A DNA stretch of 64,000 nt, taken from Phlegmacium glaucopus. Its lineage: Eukaryota; Basidiomycota; Agaricomycetes; Agaricales; Cortinariaceae. Positions within the stretch are counted from its first letter, which is position 1. Every line of letters begins with the position of its first letter. The DNA lies in the NCBI GenBank assembly GCA_015039465.1, contig MU130541.1, forward strand, positions 207,563 through 271,562. Reading direction: 5' to 3'. Shown here piece after piece: positions 22,201 to 30,784 of the stretch. The notes under the pieces were generated by a model. That model was not told the DNA's origin. It ran no database searches and saw only the letters and a program-made list of their open reading frames with translations. Made by a program: the position numbers and the translations under genes.

Positions 22201-24707
22201 GGGTAAGACTTAGAAGGCATTTTGCCCTCAGCACATCCTTTACAGATATCAGACATCTTAGGAAAGACTATGCCTTTGGGGGCATTAATGGTAGCATTTG
22301 GAAGATGTTTCAGTATGTCTTTGGAAGCGTGTCCAAAACATTTATGAAGAACATCATAGTCCAATGAATTAACAATGGACTTGGTCATCAGATTGTTAGC
22401 GGATGCAACGCTGCAATGTAACCAATAAATGGTTTGGCCAGGCAAATGCAGGTACAGCACCATAGTAGGCGTTTTATCGCCAGGTGCTTTCCAAAAGCAG
22501 ATATTATGCTTAGTCCCGGTCATTGAATAACCCTGCTGTAACAGACTTCCCAATGACAAGAGTCTGCAGGTTATACCAGGAACATGGTAGACAGGGTATA
22601 AGCGTGTAGTAATGCTAGAGGTTCCTCCAGTACGTGAAGGTACTTTGTGATTAACAAAGACTGCGCCTTGACCTTTAATGGTAAGTTCAGCGCCCTTCTT
22701 AGCAGTGGCCACAGAAGTGACTTCGCTTATTTCACTATATTGTGTGAAATCGCTTATATGGGGTGTAAAGCTAATTGAAGCTCCACTGTCTCCCATGAAA
22801 TTGCTGTTTCCTGATGACATACTCTTACATTTCGCACAATCAGCAGCATGTTGATTGAATTTATCTACGCTACTATACAAATGTTTGTACGCTAACCGAA
22901 GTAAGCGCTGTGAATCATTGTAAGCGTTGCTGCTATTTGATGTGGAAAAAGGTACTTGCCTTGTTGGCTCGAAATGATCATAGCATGGAGCATTGTTTGG
23001 ATCTCCAGCTTGATCGTCAAGCCCAGCCACGAAGGCTACTTCTCTGTCAAGCAAATAGTCGGATTCTCCATCCGAGAGCTCAGCGTTAAGACTCGCTGCT
23101 CTGGGATAGTGTATCCTTGGTGCTATTTCATCTAGGTGGAGTGAGTAATAGATACGGTATGCATCTAAAAACCTCCTACCAGTTTCAGAGCCCCAGTCAA
23201 GCCGTTCATCTGGCTCTGAGACAGTTTCTTGATGAGCGAGTGGGACGCTCATGATGACTGCCTTGCACTGGGAGCGCTGTGCACCTTTGCGAGTACGATG
23301 ATCTTGTCTCAGTATAATTCTAGTCACCCAGAGAATGTTGAAAACCAGACCTCTTTTTCCCTTATGATTTTTAGGGAAAATTTCATCGATGCTGGCTTTC
23401 GCCCTGAAAGCATCGTGTTCCTCAACTATTGCTTCTAAGCATTGTTGAGGGAGGTTTTTCTGGAAGTGATTATATGCAAAGGGTAAGTGACCAAGCTCAA
23501 TCGCAGTGAATGGGAATTCACTCACCGTAGTTGAAGTAGATGCTGCTGTAGCATCGACTTCTGCCTTTAAGGCGTCACGATAGGCTGTGGATGCCACCAC
23601 AAACTCCAAGTGTTTGTGAAGGGACTCCAGCGCTTTCAGGTTCAGGGGATTTTTAGTCACCCCAATCCTGTCAGCTAGCGCACGGGTCTCTCCAATCACT
23701 GGGAAGTGACAGGCATTCAGGTCGACTGGTAGGCCTGTAAAGGCCGTCCCGGCTATTCTGGGCTTACTCACATAAGTGATGCCTTGTGAGCCGAAGGAAG
23801 CCACCGTAGATGACGATGGTCCAGCTCTTGAGGGCTGGATAGTGACCATAGGTCGCTGTTCTACCTCTTCTATCCTTGCGGATAGGGACATAGAAGCCAT
23901 ATGGCTGTGGGCTTGGTAGCGCTCGCGCGCTGCTTTGACCTTCTTCCCAGCACGTTTGTGCTTTTTCTTGGGTTCGTCAGTCTCCTGTGGTGCTTTATTG
24001 ACAGGCTTAGCAGGTGGTTGCTGTTGCTGTTTAAAAGCAGGAGACTTACCCTTTCGCTTAACAGCTGAAAGCTTGTTGGCTTCGGCAGCGGATGAGGTAG
24101 GCTTGGTAGCCCTTTCGAACTCACTCACTACAGCAGCCCTTACCGCTTGTACAGTCAGCGATTCAAAGGGTGTGCTTAGGAGTATATGGGCTGCGGCAGC
24201 ATCCCATTTGTGGGGAATGGCGTTGAGGACAATCAATGCCCTGATAGGCTCAGCAAGGTCTGCCTTGTTCGACTTCAGTCGTTCGAGGAGACCTACCAGT
24301 TGGTCGATCTCTCTGGCAGGAGTATTGCCGGAGAGTCGGAAACCAACAGCCTGCCAGAAATCGGCATGTATGACTGAAGACCCAGTCTTGGAATAGGCGT
24401 CTCTCAACGTCTTCCAAGCTGTTGAGCTAAAGCTCGTGTCCTTGATATGGACACAGCAGCTGTCAGCGATTCGGAGATGAATTATCCCCAACGCTTGTTG
24501 GTCTTTTATAGTCCACTCCAACAGAATGGGTGCATTCGCCGCTTTTTCAGCAGCACTAGCACCTTCTGGGAGTTTGGGATAAGGGATCCCAGCAGAGGGA
24601 TACAACCAGAGCCCTTGGGAGCGCAGATAGTTTGTCATCTGCTCAGCCCATTTAGGGTAGTTGGAACCATCGAGAAGAGAAACGAGGCGGTCGATTTGTC
24701 CAGACAT
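19245..24707 (-). CDS. copia Gag-Pol polyprotein (protease, integrase, RT, RNase H)
   Basis: One uninterrupted frame of 1820 residues. The Gag part opens SGQIDRLVSLLDGSNYPKWA and ends in a Lys-rich basic stretch (~230-265). I find no CCHC zinc knuckle, so RNA binding may rely on that basic region. The aspartic protease has D-S-G-A-S (D640). The integrase has an HHCC-type finger (CKGC near 824) and catalytic D852, D914 and E950, giving the D-D(35)E spacing. Reverse transcriptase carries YVDD at 1502-1505. RNase H shows DSDWAAD and STEAEY near 1700. Gag and Pol are fused without a frameshift or stop, as in many copia elements. The M at 24707 is about 225 bp inside the 5' LTR. No stop or frame break is seen, so the polyprotein should be functional. 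Confidence 0.93.
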   Translation of the reverse strand: MSGQIDRLVSLLDGSNYPKWAEQMTNYLRSQGLWLYPSAGIPYPKLPEGASAAEKAANAPILLEWTIKDQQALGIIHLRIADSCCVHIKDTSFSSTAWKTLRDAYSKTGSSVIHADFWQAVGFRLSGNTPAREIDQLVGLLERLKSNKADLAEPIRALIVLNAIPHKWDAAAAHILLSTPFESLTVQAVRAAVVSEFERATKPTSSAAEANKLSAVKRKGKSPAFKQQQQPPAKPVNKAPQETDEPKKKHKRAGKKVKAARERYQAHSHMASMSLSARIEEVEQRPMVTIQPSRAGPSSSTVASFGSQGITYVSKPRIAGTAFTGLPVDLNACHFPVIGETRALADRIGVTKNPLNLKALESLHKHLEFVVASTAYRDALKAEVDATAASTSTTVSEFPFTAIELGHLPFAYNHFQKNLPQQCLEAIVEEHDAFRAKASIDEIFPKNHKGKRGLVFNILWVTRIILRQDHRTRKGAQRSQCKAVIMSVPLAHQETVSEPDERLDWGSETGRRFLDAYRIYYSLHLDEIAPRIHYPRAASLNAELSDGESDYLLDREVAFVAGLDDQAGDPNNAPCYDHFEPTRQVPFSTSNSSNAYNDSQRLLRLAYKHLYSSVDKFNQHAADCAKCKSMSSGNSNFMGDSGASISFTPHISDFTQYSEISEVTSVATAKKGAELTIKGQGAVFVNHKVPSRTGGTSSITTRLYPVYHVPGITCRLLSLGSLLQQGYSMTGTKHNICFWKAPGDKTPTMVLYLHLPGQTIYWLHCSVASANNLMTKSIVNSLDYDVLHKCFGHASKDILKHLPNATINAPKGIVFPKMSDICKGCAEGKMPSKSYPSSETRAQKPFEKVHTDLKSFPVESYHKYKYFVSFYDDYTSYGWIMLLRAKSDTITALTQFIAMVKTQFGVTIKLFMSDAGGEYKSIVILNELKDLGIKMFQSVPHTPQQNGRAEHFNRTIMDKAQSMRFDTCLPQSWWEFSVMHTIHLYNRTPMARLKWCTPFEILYGNKPDVSLFRVFGCGAYVFVPPERRVNKLSPKSEYMVYLGFSEGTKGFLFMRESNALFTATTALFDEKAFPRCPDSQKRLANDPLEGPEVVSSDDDNDHESNIPHEDDDQDNDFYVPDFRPSKPSEPEESSDEDSDAEQEEFRRRKAAHQDKMECLMSPRQSTVPLPPQTPPSRTGSLPQTPGCTGGQCCGPAPLVPPQSSPQPASGSTPQQEIAPRRSGRHRQPATRPDSAYGDRTPLQTERLPSRDWQDLVNNPDSQGPSASHSYASKDTLDRLSQEGGVAFINLLLAKAVTPSGSSLQKPVREWQYSDILRMNPQNQEEWKRVCVEELESLRHHNVFELVDLPKGRKIIKNRWVFDIKTDGRKKARLVAKGFSQVEGIDFNEVFSPVIHFETVQLMLALAALNDWHISAVDVKTAFLYGKLDEEIYMAQPEGFKTKGQETKVWRLRRALYGLKQASLSWWRWLESSMKKMGYKRLFADAGIFIYNDGKEVLIVIVYVDDALFFGKNVTFVITKKKQFMKTWECRDLGDATEFLRMRIRRKNTDIYLDQVDYLDMVLKRFRLENAKSAPTPLPTGWQPSENTEKPDYKRTSLYQSIIGSLLYIMLGTCPDICYAVTKLAQFTSNPSEEHLNKAKYICRYLVGTRNYALVYKGKNGNGIHAFTDSDWAADPIKCRSVTGYFFKLADGIFSWTSRAQKTIALSSTEAEYMAISDCSRQAMWLKNLFTELGFPLSAIPIYGDNQGSIFMASNPVQEGRIKHIDVRYHFIRQCVEDKHVELSFVEGAENTADMFTKNLGHIKFLKFRNQLGLEFYSTQS

Positions 24708-24920
24708 GATAATGGTTTGGTTTCTAAAAGAAACACCTCATCAGTCTTGGTTGCTAATGAAAGCAAACAACATTAATCAGGTTGGTCTTATCGCCGTTAG
24801 CGACAGTGTCCAGAGGGTACAGCAGCTACCTGGTGCTTATGCTTGTGAAAGCAAACAGCATAGGTTTAAGCTATTCTGTAAGACAACCGTGGTCGCTGCT
24901 AAGCGTTACCACTGCTATCG

Positions 24921-24932
24921 GGGCCCATAACC
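24921..24932 (-). promoter_or_regulatory. copia primer-binding site (tRNA-iMet anticodon-arm type)
   Basis: Immediately inside the 5' LTR the minus strand reads GGTTATGGGCCC. This is complementary, with one mismatch, to the anticodon-arm sequence GGGCTCATAACC of eukaryotic initiator Met tRNA. Drosophila copia uses an internal tRNA fragment in the same way. Confidence 0.6.
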
Positions 24933-25271
24933 TGTTGCGCAGCAAACAAGTTGCTTATATGTGCAGAGCTGGTCGTGGTTATCTTACTAGCTTACCTTTG
25001 AGTATGTAGAGTGTGCTACTAACTAGGTACTTAGATGTATATCCAAGTGAAGTATATTAGCGGTGTATCTACTGCTTATATACTGTTTGTAGATGGTCTG
25101 TGCACACTATAAGCACAGCCCCTAGAAGCTACCTGGGGTAGCATGTGCGTGATAAGGATCGCACATGTGTGATGGCTATCACACGTTGGTCCGGTGGTAC
25201 GGACATCTACACTACGAGTATCTACTTGTATCTAATCTAATCTAGTAGATAAGATAACTACTCATTTAACA
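24933..25271 (-). repeat. copia LTR (5' LTR in element orientation)
   Basis: 339 bp, TG...CA, aligned end to end with 18686-19024. It contains the promoter of the element in minus-strand orientation. Confidence 0.92.
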
Positions 25272-25466
25272 TATATACTGTTTGTAGATGGTCTGTGCAC
25301 ACTATAAGCACAGCCCCTAGAAGCTACCTGGGGTAGCATGTGCGTGATAAGGATTGCACATGTGTGATGGCTATCACACGTTGGTCCGGTGGTACAGACA
25401 TCTACACTACGAGTATCTACTTGTATCTAATCTAATCTAGTAGATAAGATAACTACTCGTTTAACA
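25272..25466 (-). repeat. tandem 195-bp partial duplication of the LTR
   Basis: This stretch repeats LTR positions 145-339 (25077-25271), from TATATACTGTTTG to CGTTTAACA, with a few private differences (for example GGATTGCAC for GGATCGCAC). It lies inside the TGGCT target duplication. Confidence 0.88.
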
Positions 25467-25471
25467 TGGCT
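25467..25471. repeat. right target-site duplication TGGCT of the copia element
   Basis: Matches 18681-18685 exactly. It follows the end of the duplicated LTR fragment rather than the first LTR end. Confidence 0.85.
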
Positions 25472-25996
25472 AGTCTTGGGCTAGTCTATACGACCTTCCA
25501 AATGCAGACAGAGACGGACAAACGGACCGGCCTTCTCTTGCTTAGGTAAGCTATCACTTCTCTTTCTCCAACTCGGTTCACCCGGCTGACTCCTACGCCC
25601 ATTCCTTACGACGCGCACCGAAAGTCCAATTAGACTTTTCGTTGGCTTATTCCACAACTAGGTACTCAGCCATTCTCGTAAATCTTGCTCATCGAATTCG
25701 TACCAAAACTTCCTATAGAAACGATTGAAAACAACAATTTCTATACAAAACTCGTACTAGTCGGCTGTTCTTGAGAGAGAAAGCGGATCCCTAATCGTCT
25801 TCGCAAGTTCATTGTTAACCTTAAGCCTGCTCCTGTTCGATTCGCTCAGCTCAAAACCCCCTTTTTTGTCCAGACTCCGAAATATAACATCGATCTCGAG
25901 AAATATGAATGCCATCGCTCTCGCATCCTCATCCGCGTCAGCACCGACGATCGATATTTCTCCCGCCATCCTCAACTGTCACAGACAAACGGTTAA

Positions 25997-26235
25997 ATGA
26001 TGAAAATTCCGCTGGACTTGACACAAAATGACTGCCCCACTAGACGCTCCCGGCGTCGTGCCTTCTTTTTAACAGCAGACAACGTCGATCGAGAAGAGTT
26101 TGGACCTGGGTGTGGTAGACCCCTTTGCCGAAGTTGTTGCTTTGAGAATAGCCAGAAGTACGTGAAATTCGATCTAATTTCCTTCCTTCACCTAGTAACA
26201 CCACGACGTGTCTCGATTGTTACGAATCCTGTTAA
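25997..26235 (+). CDS. small Cys-rich, possibly zinc-binding protein
   Basis: An ORF starting MMKIPLDLTQNDCPTRRSRR continues to EFGPGCGRPLCRSCCFENSQ. It then splices (donor GTACGT at 26158, acceptor CCTAG at 26195) into NNTTTCLDCYESC and a stop. This gives about 66 residues with Cys pairs in C-G-R-P-L-C-R-S-C-C and C-L-D-C spacing, a plausible zinc site. I do not know the family. The start may lie further upstream (an ATG at 25905 opens a Ser/Ala-rich frame that could be an earlier exon). Support is the consistent splice frame and clustered Cys only. Confidence 0.35.
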
Positions 26236-26374
26236 ATTCTTTACCATCGCTTTCATACCCTATCGCCGTTGGGTCTTACATCTAACTAACTAATGGCCGA
26301 CACCTCTCGCAATACAACTTAGCTTCAGAAAGGGTTACGCATCATTTCGTAGTACTAGTTCATACGTACACAAT

Positions 26375-26440
26375 GCTCGCGACTAACTTATAGTTGAAGG
26401 TTGCGCCTGTAATATTGTTACCTGTCATTTCAATATGATG
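26375..26440 (+). repeat. dispersed ~70-bp repeat, copy 1
   Basis: GCTCGCGACTAACTTATAGT and the rest of this stretch recur at 31198-31263 in the same orientation with about three differences. The copies are about 4.8 kb apart, on either side of three gene loci. Confidence 0.7.
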
Positions 26441-26782
26441 CTAGAGAATATGATTATGCCGCTTAACATTATTTCATCGCTGGTCTGATGTTTAAAATAT
26501 TATGACGCGAGTACGAGAGAGAGAAAGACAATCTGGAGTGGCCGTCGCATATACCATTTTCGAAACCTTGCCGCAAGGTTCTCAGACTCAATGCTAGCTC
26601 CTAGGCGGACTGATCGCACTTTTTCCTTTCATTCAATGGATATAATAGCCCATGGGTAGTCTTTCCCTTTGCTGGACCTTGAGCCTTATTTCCTTAGCTT
26701 TTAGAGATGCTTTCTTACCTTGAACACACTGACCTGCTCTATTTTACGGCTCAGTGTTAAATAGGAAAACGGTGAATATAAT

Positions 26783-27742
26783 TCATTTACTTTTGACAAT
26801 TACTTTTGACAAGCGGCGTCGTGCTCCTGGGCCTTGGTTCGTACCAAAACTAGCGTCGAGGTGAGAGCTACCTCCAGAACCATCATCCTCGATCCTAATA
26901 CCTAGCAAGCTGCGAACCGCCCGCCGCCGCTTCTTCTCCCATCTCCCTCCTTTCGTGATTATCATTTCCAAGCGAAGCAGCCGAAGATGTAGATGCAAAA
27001 ACAGACATAAATGCCACATCCCCGAGAGTCCTCGTACTTTGCGCAGATCCTCCAACTTGCTATCCTCATGCGTGGGGGCTTTCGGTTCTCTGGGATATCA
27101 ATCGTATCGGGCAGAGGTATAAACGAGGTCGTTGTTGTTGGCACTGCCGTTGCGATTCGTTATCGGAGCTTTGTCGGTGTCCATAGCGTTCGTCCTCGAG
27201 CGCGTTGAAGGTGATGTCACAGACGTAAGATCATTATGATAACCCAAAGCGACCTTCTTCCCATGCTCATCGTAATATTTTGCAATTGATTCCTATTCCT
27301 GTGGAGGCTGCTGCACTTTTTCTTGTTGATTTTGATGCTACGGTTGGTATTGGCGGCCCTTTACTTTGTCCTTGGCACCAGCGTTGAAATTTGAGTCATC
27401 GCCTTCATCAAACACAACTGCCACTAGAAGTACCCTCTCCCTCGTCCAAATCCCTCGTTTTTCGTCAATCAGTGGACCTAGGTCGATCTCGGCATTACTA
27501 CCATTCGTATTCGGATTCGCATTCGGAGAAGAACTGAGAGCTTGAGACTGAGAATTAAGTGTAAGCATAAGTGAAAAAAAATAGTGAAAATAAATAGTGA
27601 AAAAAAAAACCAAGCCGATAATGATAGAGATAATTAGAAGAGAAAAAAAAAACTTACCCCATCCTCCGCCACTAACATACCCATCTACGAACCGCACCAT
27701 TGTCGTGAATGTAGACGAGAAGGCATGTAAGATGTTCATCAT
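26783..27742 (-). pseudogene. unidentified gene with several in-frame stops
   Basis: The minus-strand start MNILHAFSSTFTTMVRFVDG is followed by a likely intron (donor GGTAAGTTTT near 27660, acceptor near 27550) and then AEIDLGPLIDEKRGIWTRER. The same frame runs on past TAG at 27340-27338 into HQNQQEKVQQPPQE, past another TAG, into YYDEHGKKVALGYHNDL and TNAMDTDKAPITNRNGSANN. It passes TGA at 27100-27098 into YPREPKAPTHEDSKLEDLR and stops at 26783. The text between the stops reads as protein, and each stop is one C-to-T change from a sensible codon (CAG, CAG, CGA). A later part near 27000 looks out of frame. I do not recognise the family. An intron-rich live gene is the alternative. Confidence 0.4.
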
Positions 27743-28195
27743 TTGGTACCTGAGATAGATAACATCGATTGAGTCGTTAATGATGCATGGATGATGGATG
27801 ATTGATCTTGTGGAAGAATCTGTGTTAGGGAAGTTGAGTTAGTATCAACAAACGAAAAAGGAATACTCACCTTCTTCGATAGCTGTAACCGATACGAGTT
27901 ATATCGCTGAAAAAAGCCTTCAAATTGAGACCTGAATAAATAAGATATAGTGAGTATGTGAGTATGCTAATAACGATGACGAAAGAACAAACAAGAAAAG
28001 GTCATCCCCAAATCCGTAAATGGCATGTGCGCGCTTATTTGTGGAGATAAGAAGCATGGAGTCTTGGACGTCCGCGGCAACTCTTTGACCCGAACCACCA
28101 TCTACACATAATCGCCTTCGACAGCAGGTTGTCCTCGCCAACAAGAAAGATCCCCATTTCCACCTTTACTTTGAACCTCCCATTGATCCCTCACG

Positions 28196-28866
28196 ATGAC
28201 CACCCCAAGCTGCCTCGTGTGTGGTACTCCTACCACAAAGTTATGTTCGAGCTGCAAAAGTGCTTCTTATTGTGACAAAGAGCATCAGAAAAAGGTGGGA
28301 TCTAGAATGTTATACCCAATGCCACCAATTGTTTGTACCCAACTCCTTTCTCTCTTCCCTCTCTGTTTCGCTTGCAGGACTGGCGATCGCACAAAGAGTA
28401 CTGCCTCAAGGTCAAGGCGGCTGGTGCCAACACCTTTGACGCCATCCTCTTCGCCGTGAATGAAACCAAGCCTCGTCTTGTTAAGATTCCTTGGGAGTTG
28501 GTTCTCGGGGACGAATACGAGCCGGGCCAATACCAGAAGCTCGACACAGACATATGGTTCAAGCACACGAATAAGGCAGTGAAAGCCCTGTACTTTGACC
28601 GGTGGGGGATCAATGGGCCGGAGCTTGGGCGTGGCCTCTGCTTCCAGTACGACGACAACTTTTCTATGAATCGATTGCCTTTAAACCGTTGCGTCGTGAA
28701 TGTTACGGAAGGAAGGGCAGGGCACCAGTGGTGTGGAAATATCCTGGCGTTGAGAATGAAAAGCTTACACTCATATGACTACTACAAGAATGTGAATATG
28801 CAAGAGGATTTAAAGCCGTTGGTGAAGTATTTCGAAGAGTATAACAAAGTAATGCCTGTATACTAG
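28196..28866 (+). CDS. MYND-type zinc finger protein
   Basis: Two exons (28196-28294 and 28378-28866) join in phase over an 83-nt intron to give about 195 residues. The N-terminus is a complete MYND finger: C-x2-C (CLVC), C-x2-C (CSSC), then YC, H and a final C (HKEYC). It has the usual 7 Cys and 1 His, with the intron inside the finger after HQKK. The rest (IPWELVLGDEYEPGQYQKLD, RWGINGPELGRGLCFQYDDN) is typical of the short MYND proteins that are expanded in mushrooms. MYND fingers mediate protein-protein contacts; no catalytic domain such as SET is present. It ends in TAG at 28864-28866. The function of these short fungal MYND proteins is unknown. Confidence 0.85.
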
Positions 28867-29533
28867 CGTCGTCGTGGGAAGGAGAGTATTAGTAGTAGTG
28901 GGTGCTGCATAGTATATATTGCAAATTATGGCGTAAACGAGGAGTCTGTGAGGGGAATTGCGACTCCTTAGATACGTACGTCAACTTTATCCTGGCTTTC
29001 GCAAACGGCCTAAATTAGCAAGCTGAGAAGGCAAATGGGTAGGCGGCGAGGTGGACCAGGATGGCCGGGGTGTTTTCGGTAAAAGGAGGCATCGTTGGGA
29101 ATGGGGTTCTGCTGGCGTACGCAGTGAGTCCACTGGTTGCTAGCGAACGCCGAAATTCGTAATTGACACTGGCTTCTTGTTTGCATCTGTGTGTGTCAAC
29201 AACCCTAACTTGACCACAAAACCGTTTTGAAAACCGAATTGCCTCATGAACTTGTCATAAACGGCTACTCTGACTTCCCCTATTCTTATTATATTCTGGT
29301 TTTGCGCAGATTTCATGTTGAATTATACAGTCTGCCAAATGCAACATACAACAATGGACTCTGCGTGGATTCTGCGTCATGCGTGTTGGTTGATTCTGAT
29401 TCCGACTCCGACTCATGCTGTAAGGCAGTGCTGGAATAGACAGCAGCTGCGTGGCCATCAGGCACCAAGAAGTCACTCTTTTTCCCAACCTTCATATATA
29501 TATATCCTATCGATCCAAGTAAACCCGTTACAA
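28867..29533. other. intergenic region with TATA-like sequence
   Basis: No gene recognised. The run TATATATATATCC near 29494-29506 lies about 30-40 bp before the proposed start at 29534 and is a likely core promoter for that gene. Confidence 0.45.
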
Positions 29534-30784
29534 ATGGCTCCGGACTGGGGTTTGGCTCAAGTCGTGATTGCTCTAGCTATCCTTCCTCTCGTCGTTCCAG
29601 GCTTTGTGAAAACCGTTGGCATCGCAGTACGCCAGACCCGGCTAACGATATGGAAGAAGGACGGTCAATGCGATTATCTCACATGGGAACATGTAGCTCA
29701 ACGTCCAAGGCACCCCATTCATACCTGCATGAGACCTAACACTTATTGTGCGGATGAGCCACGTCATGCACCCGGTGAATCTTGCTGGAGAAGGAGCTTC
29801 GATGGATATTTCAACACGACGAAGTATAGGGGAACAATAACAAAACCATCAAAACTGCCCATACACCAGTCATTCCTCTGCGTTGACAAAAAGTTAATCG
29901 AGGCATTTATTCTTTCGACACTGGCAAATTGCGATGATGGCTATTTTGCTAGGGATGGTCGCATGCTGCCCCAAGAATTTAATTTGCTCAATCTCGCTAT
30001 AACGGCAGAACGTCATGAAGAATCTGGGGAAGTTCTTGTGCATGTCCTGTTCAAGGACTCGGGACCTCCTAACCCCCATCGAAACCTAACACCTCACGAG
30101 ATTGATTGTCTCCTTGGAGGTTATCCTCCTTATTATCGAGAATATTTGGAGTGCTATAACCACATCATTCCCTCTCCAATCCAAAGTGCCACCGACATCT
30201 ATCGTGGAGGGTGGATTATTGGGGTGGGTTTAACCTCCGAACGCCTACACCATCCACTCCCAGTTTTTGTCAACACCGACTGGAAGAATATGGTAGCGCA
30301 ACCAACACTTTGGAAAGCAGGGGATCGAGGACCTACTGTTTTTTGGAGACCTTTGTATCGAGTTCTGGCCATCGTGGAAAATAACATTAAACAATTATAC
30401 ACGGACGAGCGAAACGCACGTAATATCCAAGCAACAATTGATGGACTCAAATATATGATTCGCAATATAACTGAGAGCGGTGTTCATACCGAACTTCGGA
30501 ATAGCGATGTCTATCATTACGAGAGAAGGAATAGAGAGCTGAGTGCAGAGGAATGTATTACAGCCATGGCCATCTTCAACGAGAGTCCTCATATGGATGA
30601 CGAACGCCTCGAGAAGCTGAAAGAAGAGCTTACACCGATGTTGCTGGAAGTGTTGAATGCTGCGCTACGTGGTGCGATTTCCTGTGTGTCGTATATTAAA
30701 AATGGCGGCAGGGATTTCGACACATTGTTGCCGAAGACTTTGATCGATGCAAAAAGAGTATTTCTTACAGGATGCCAGGAATAG
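29534..30784 (+). CDS. single-exon membrane-anchored hypothetical protein
   Basis: An uninterrupted frame of 416 residues from the ATG at 29534. The frame is open further upstream to 29315, but the upstream part is not protein-like and the TATA-rich run lies between, so I prefer 29534. Residues ~6-30 (LAQVVIALAILPLVVPGFVK) form one hydrophobic helix, a signal anchor. The rest is soluble and polar, with NLTPHEIDCLLGGYPPYYRE and DIYRGGWIIGVGL as the most distinctive motifs. I recall similar uncharacterised proteins in other Agaricomycetes but know no function. The lack of introns stands out in this intron-rich window. Confidence 0.7.
   Translation: MAPDWGLAQVVIALAILPLVVPGFVKTVGIAVRQTRLTIWKKDGQCDYLTWEHVAQRPRHPIHTCMRPNTYCADEPRHAPGESCWRRSFDGYFNTTKYRGTITKPSKLPIHQSFLCVDKKLIEAFILSTLANCDDGYFARDGRMLPQEFNLLNLAITAERHEESGEVLVHVLFKDSGPPNPHRNLTPHEIDCLLGGYPPYYREYLECYNHIIPSPIQSATDIYRGGWIIGVGLTSERLHHPLPVFVNTDWKNMVAQPTLWKAGDRGPTVFWRPLYRVLAIVENNIKQLYTDERNARNIQATIDGLKYMIRNITESGVHTELRNSDVYHYERRNRELSAEECITAMAIFNESPHMDDERLEKLKEELTPMLLEVLNAALRGAISCVSYIKNGGRDFDTLLPKTLIDAKRVFLTGCQE

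Larger units (their letters stand above)
18686..25466 (-). mobile_element. Ty1/copia-type LTR retrotransposon, apparently full length
   Basis: Two 339-bp direct repeats (18686-19024 and 24933-25271), each starting TG and ending CA, flank a single long minus-strand gag-pol ORF. Minus-strand reading puts the 5' LTR on the right. Just inside it is a tRNA-like primer site; a purine-rich tract lies next to the left LTR. I count four mismatches between the LTRs, so insertion is fairly recent. The target duplication is TGGCT (18681-18685, 25467-25471). The right LTR is followed, still inside the target duplication, by an extra 195-bp copy of its own 3' part (25272-25466). The protein domain order (protease, integrase, reverse transcriptase, RNase H) is the copia order. 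All recognised active-site motifs are intact, so the copy may be autonomous. Confidence 0.95.

Noticed and set aside
20452..24930. Several plus-strand and alternative-frame ORFs of 60-150 codons
   Set aside because: They are antisense or frame shadows of the intact copia Gag-Pol ORF.
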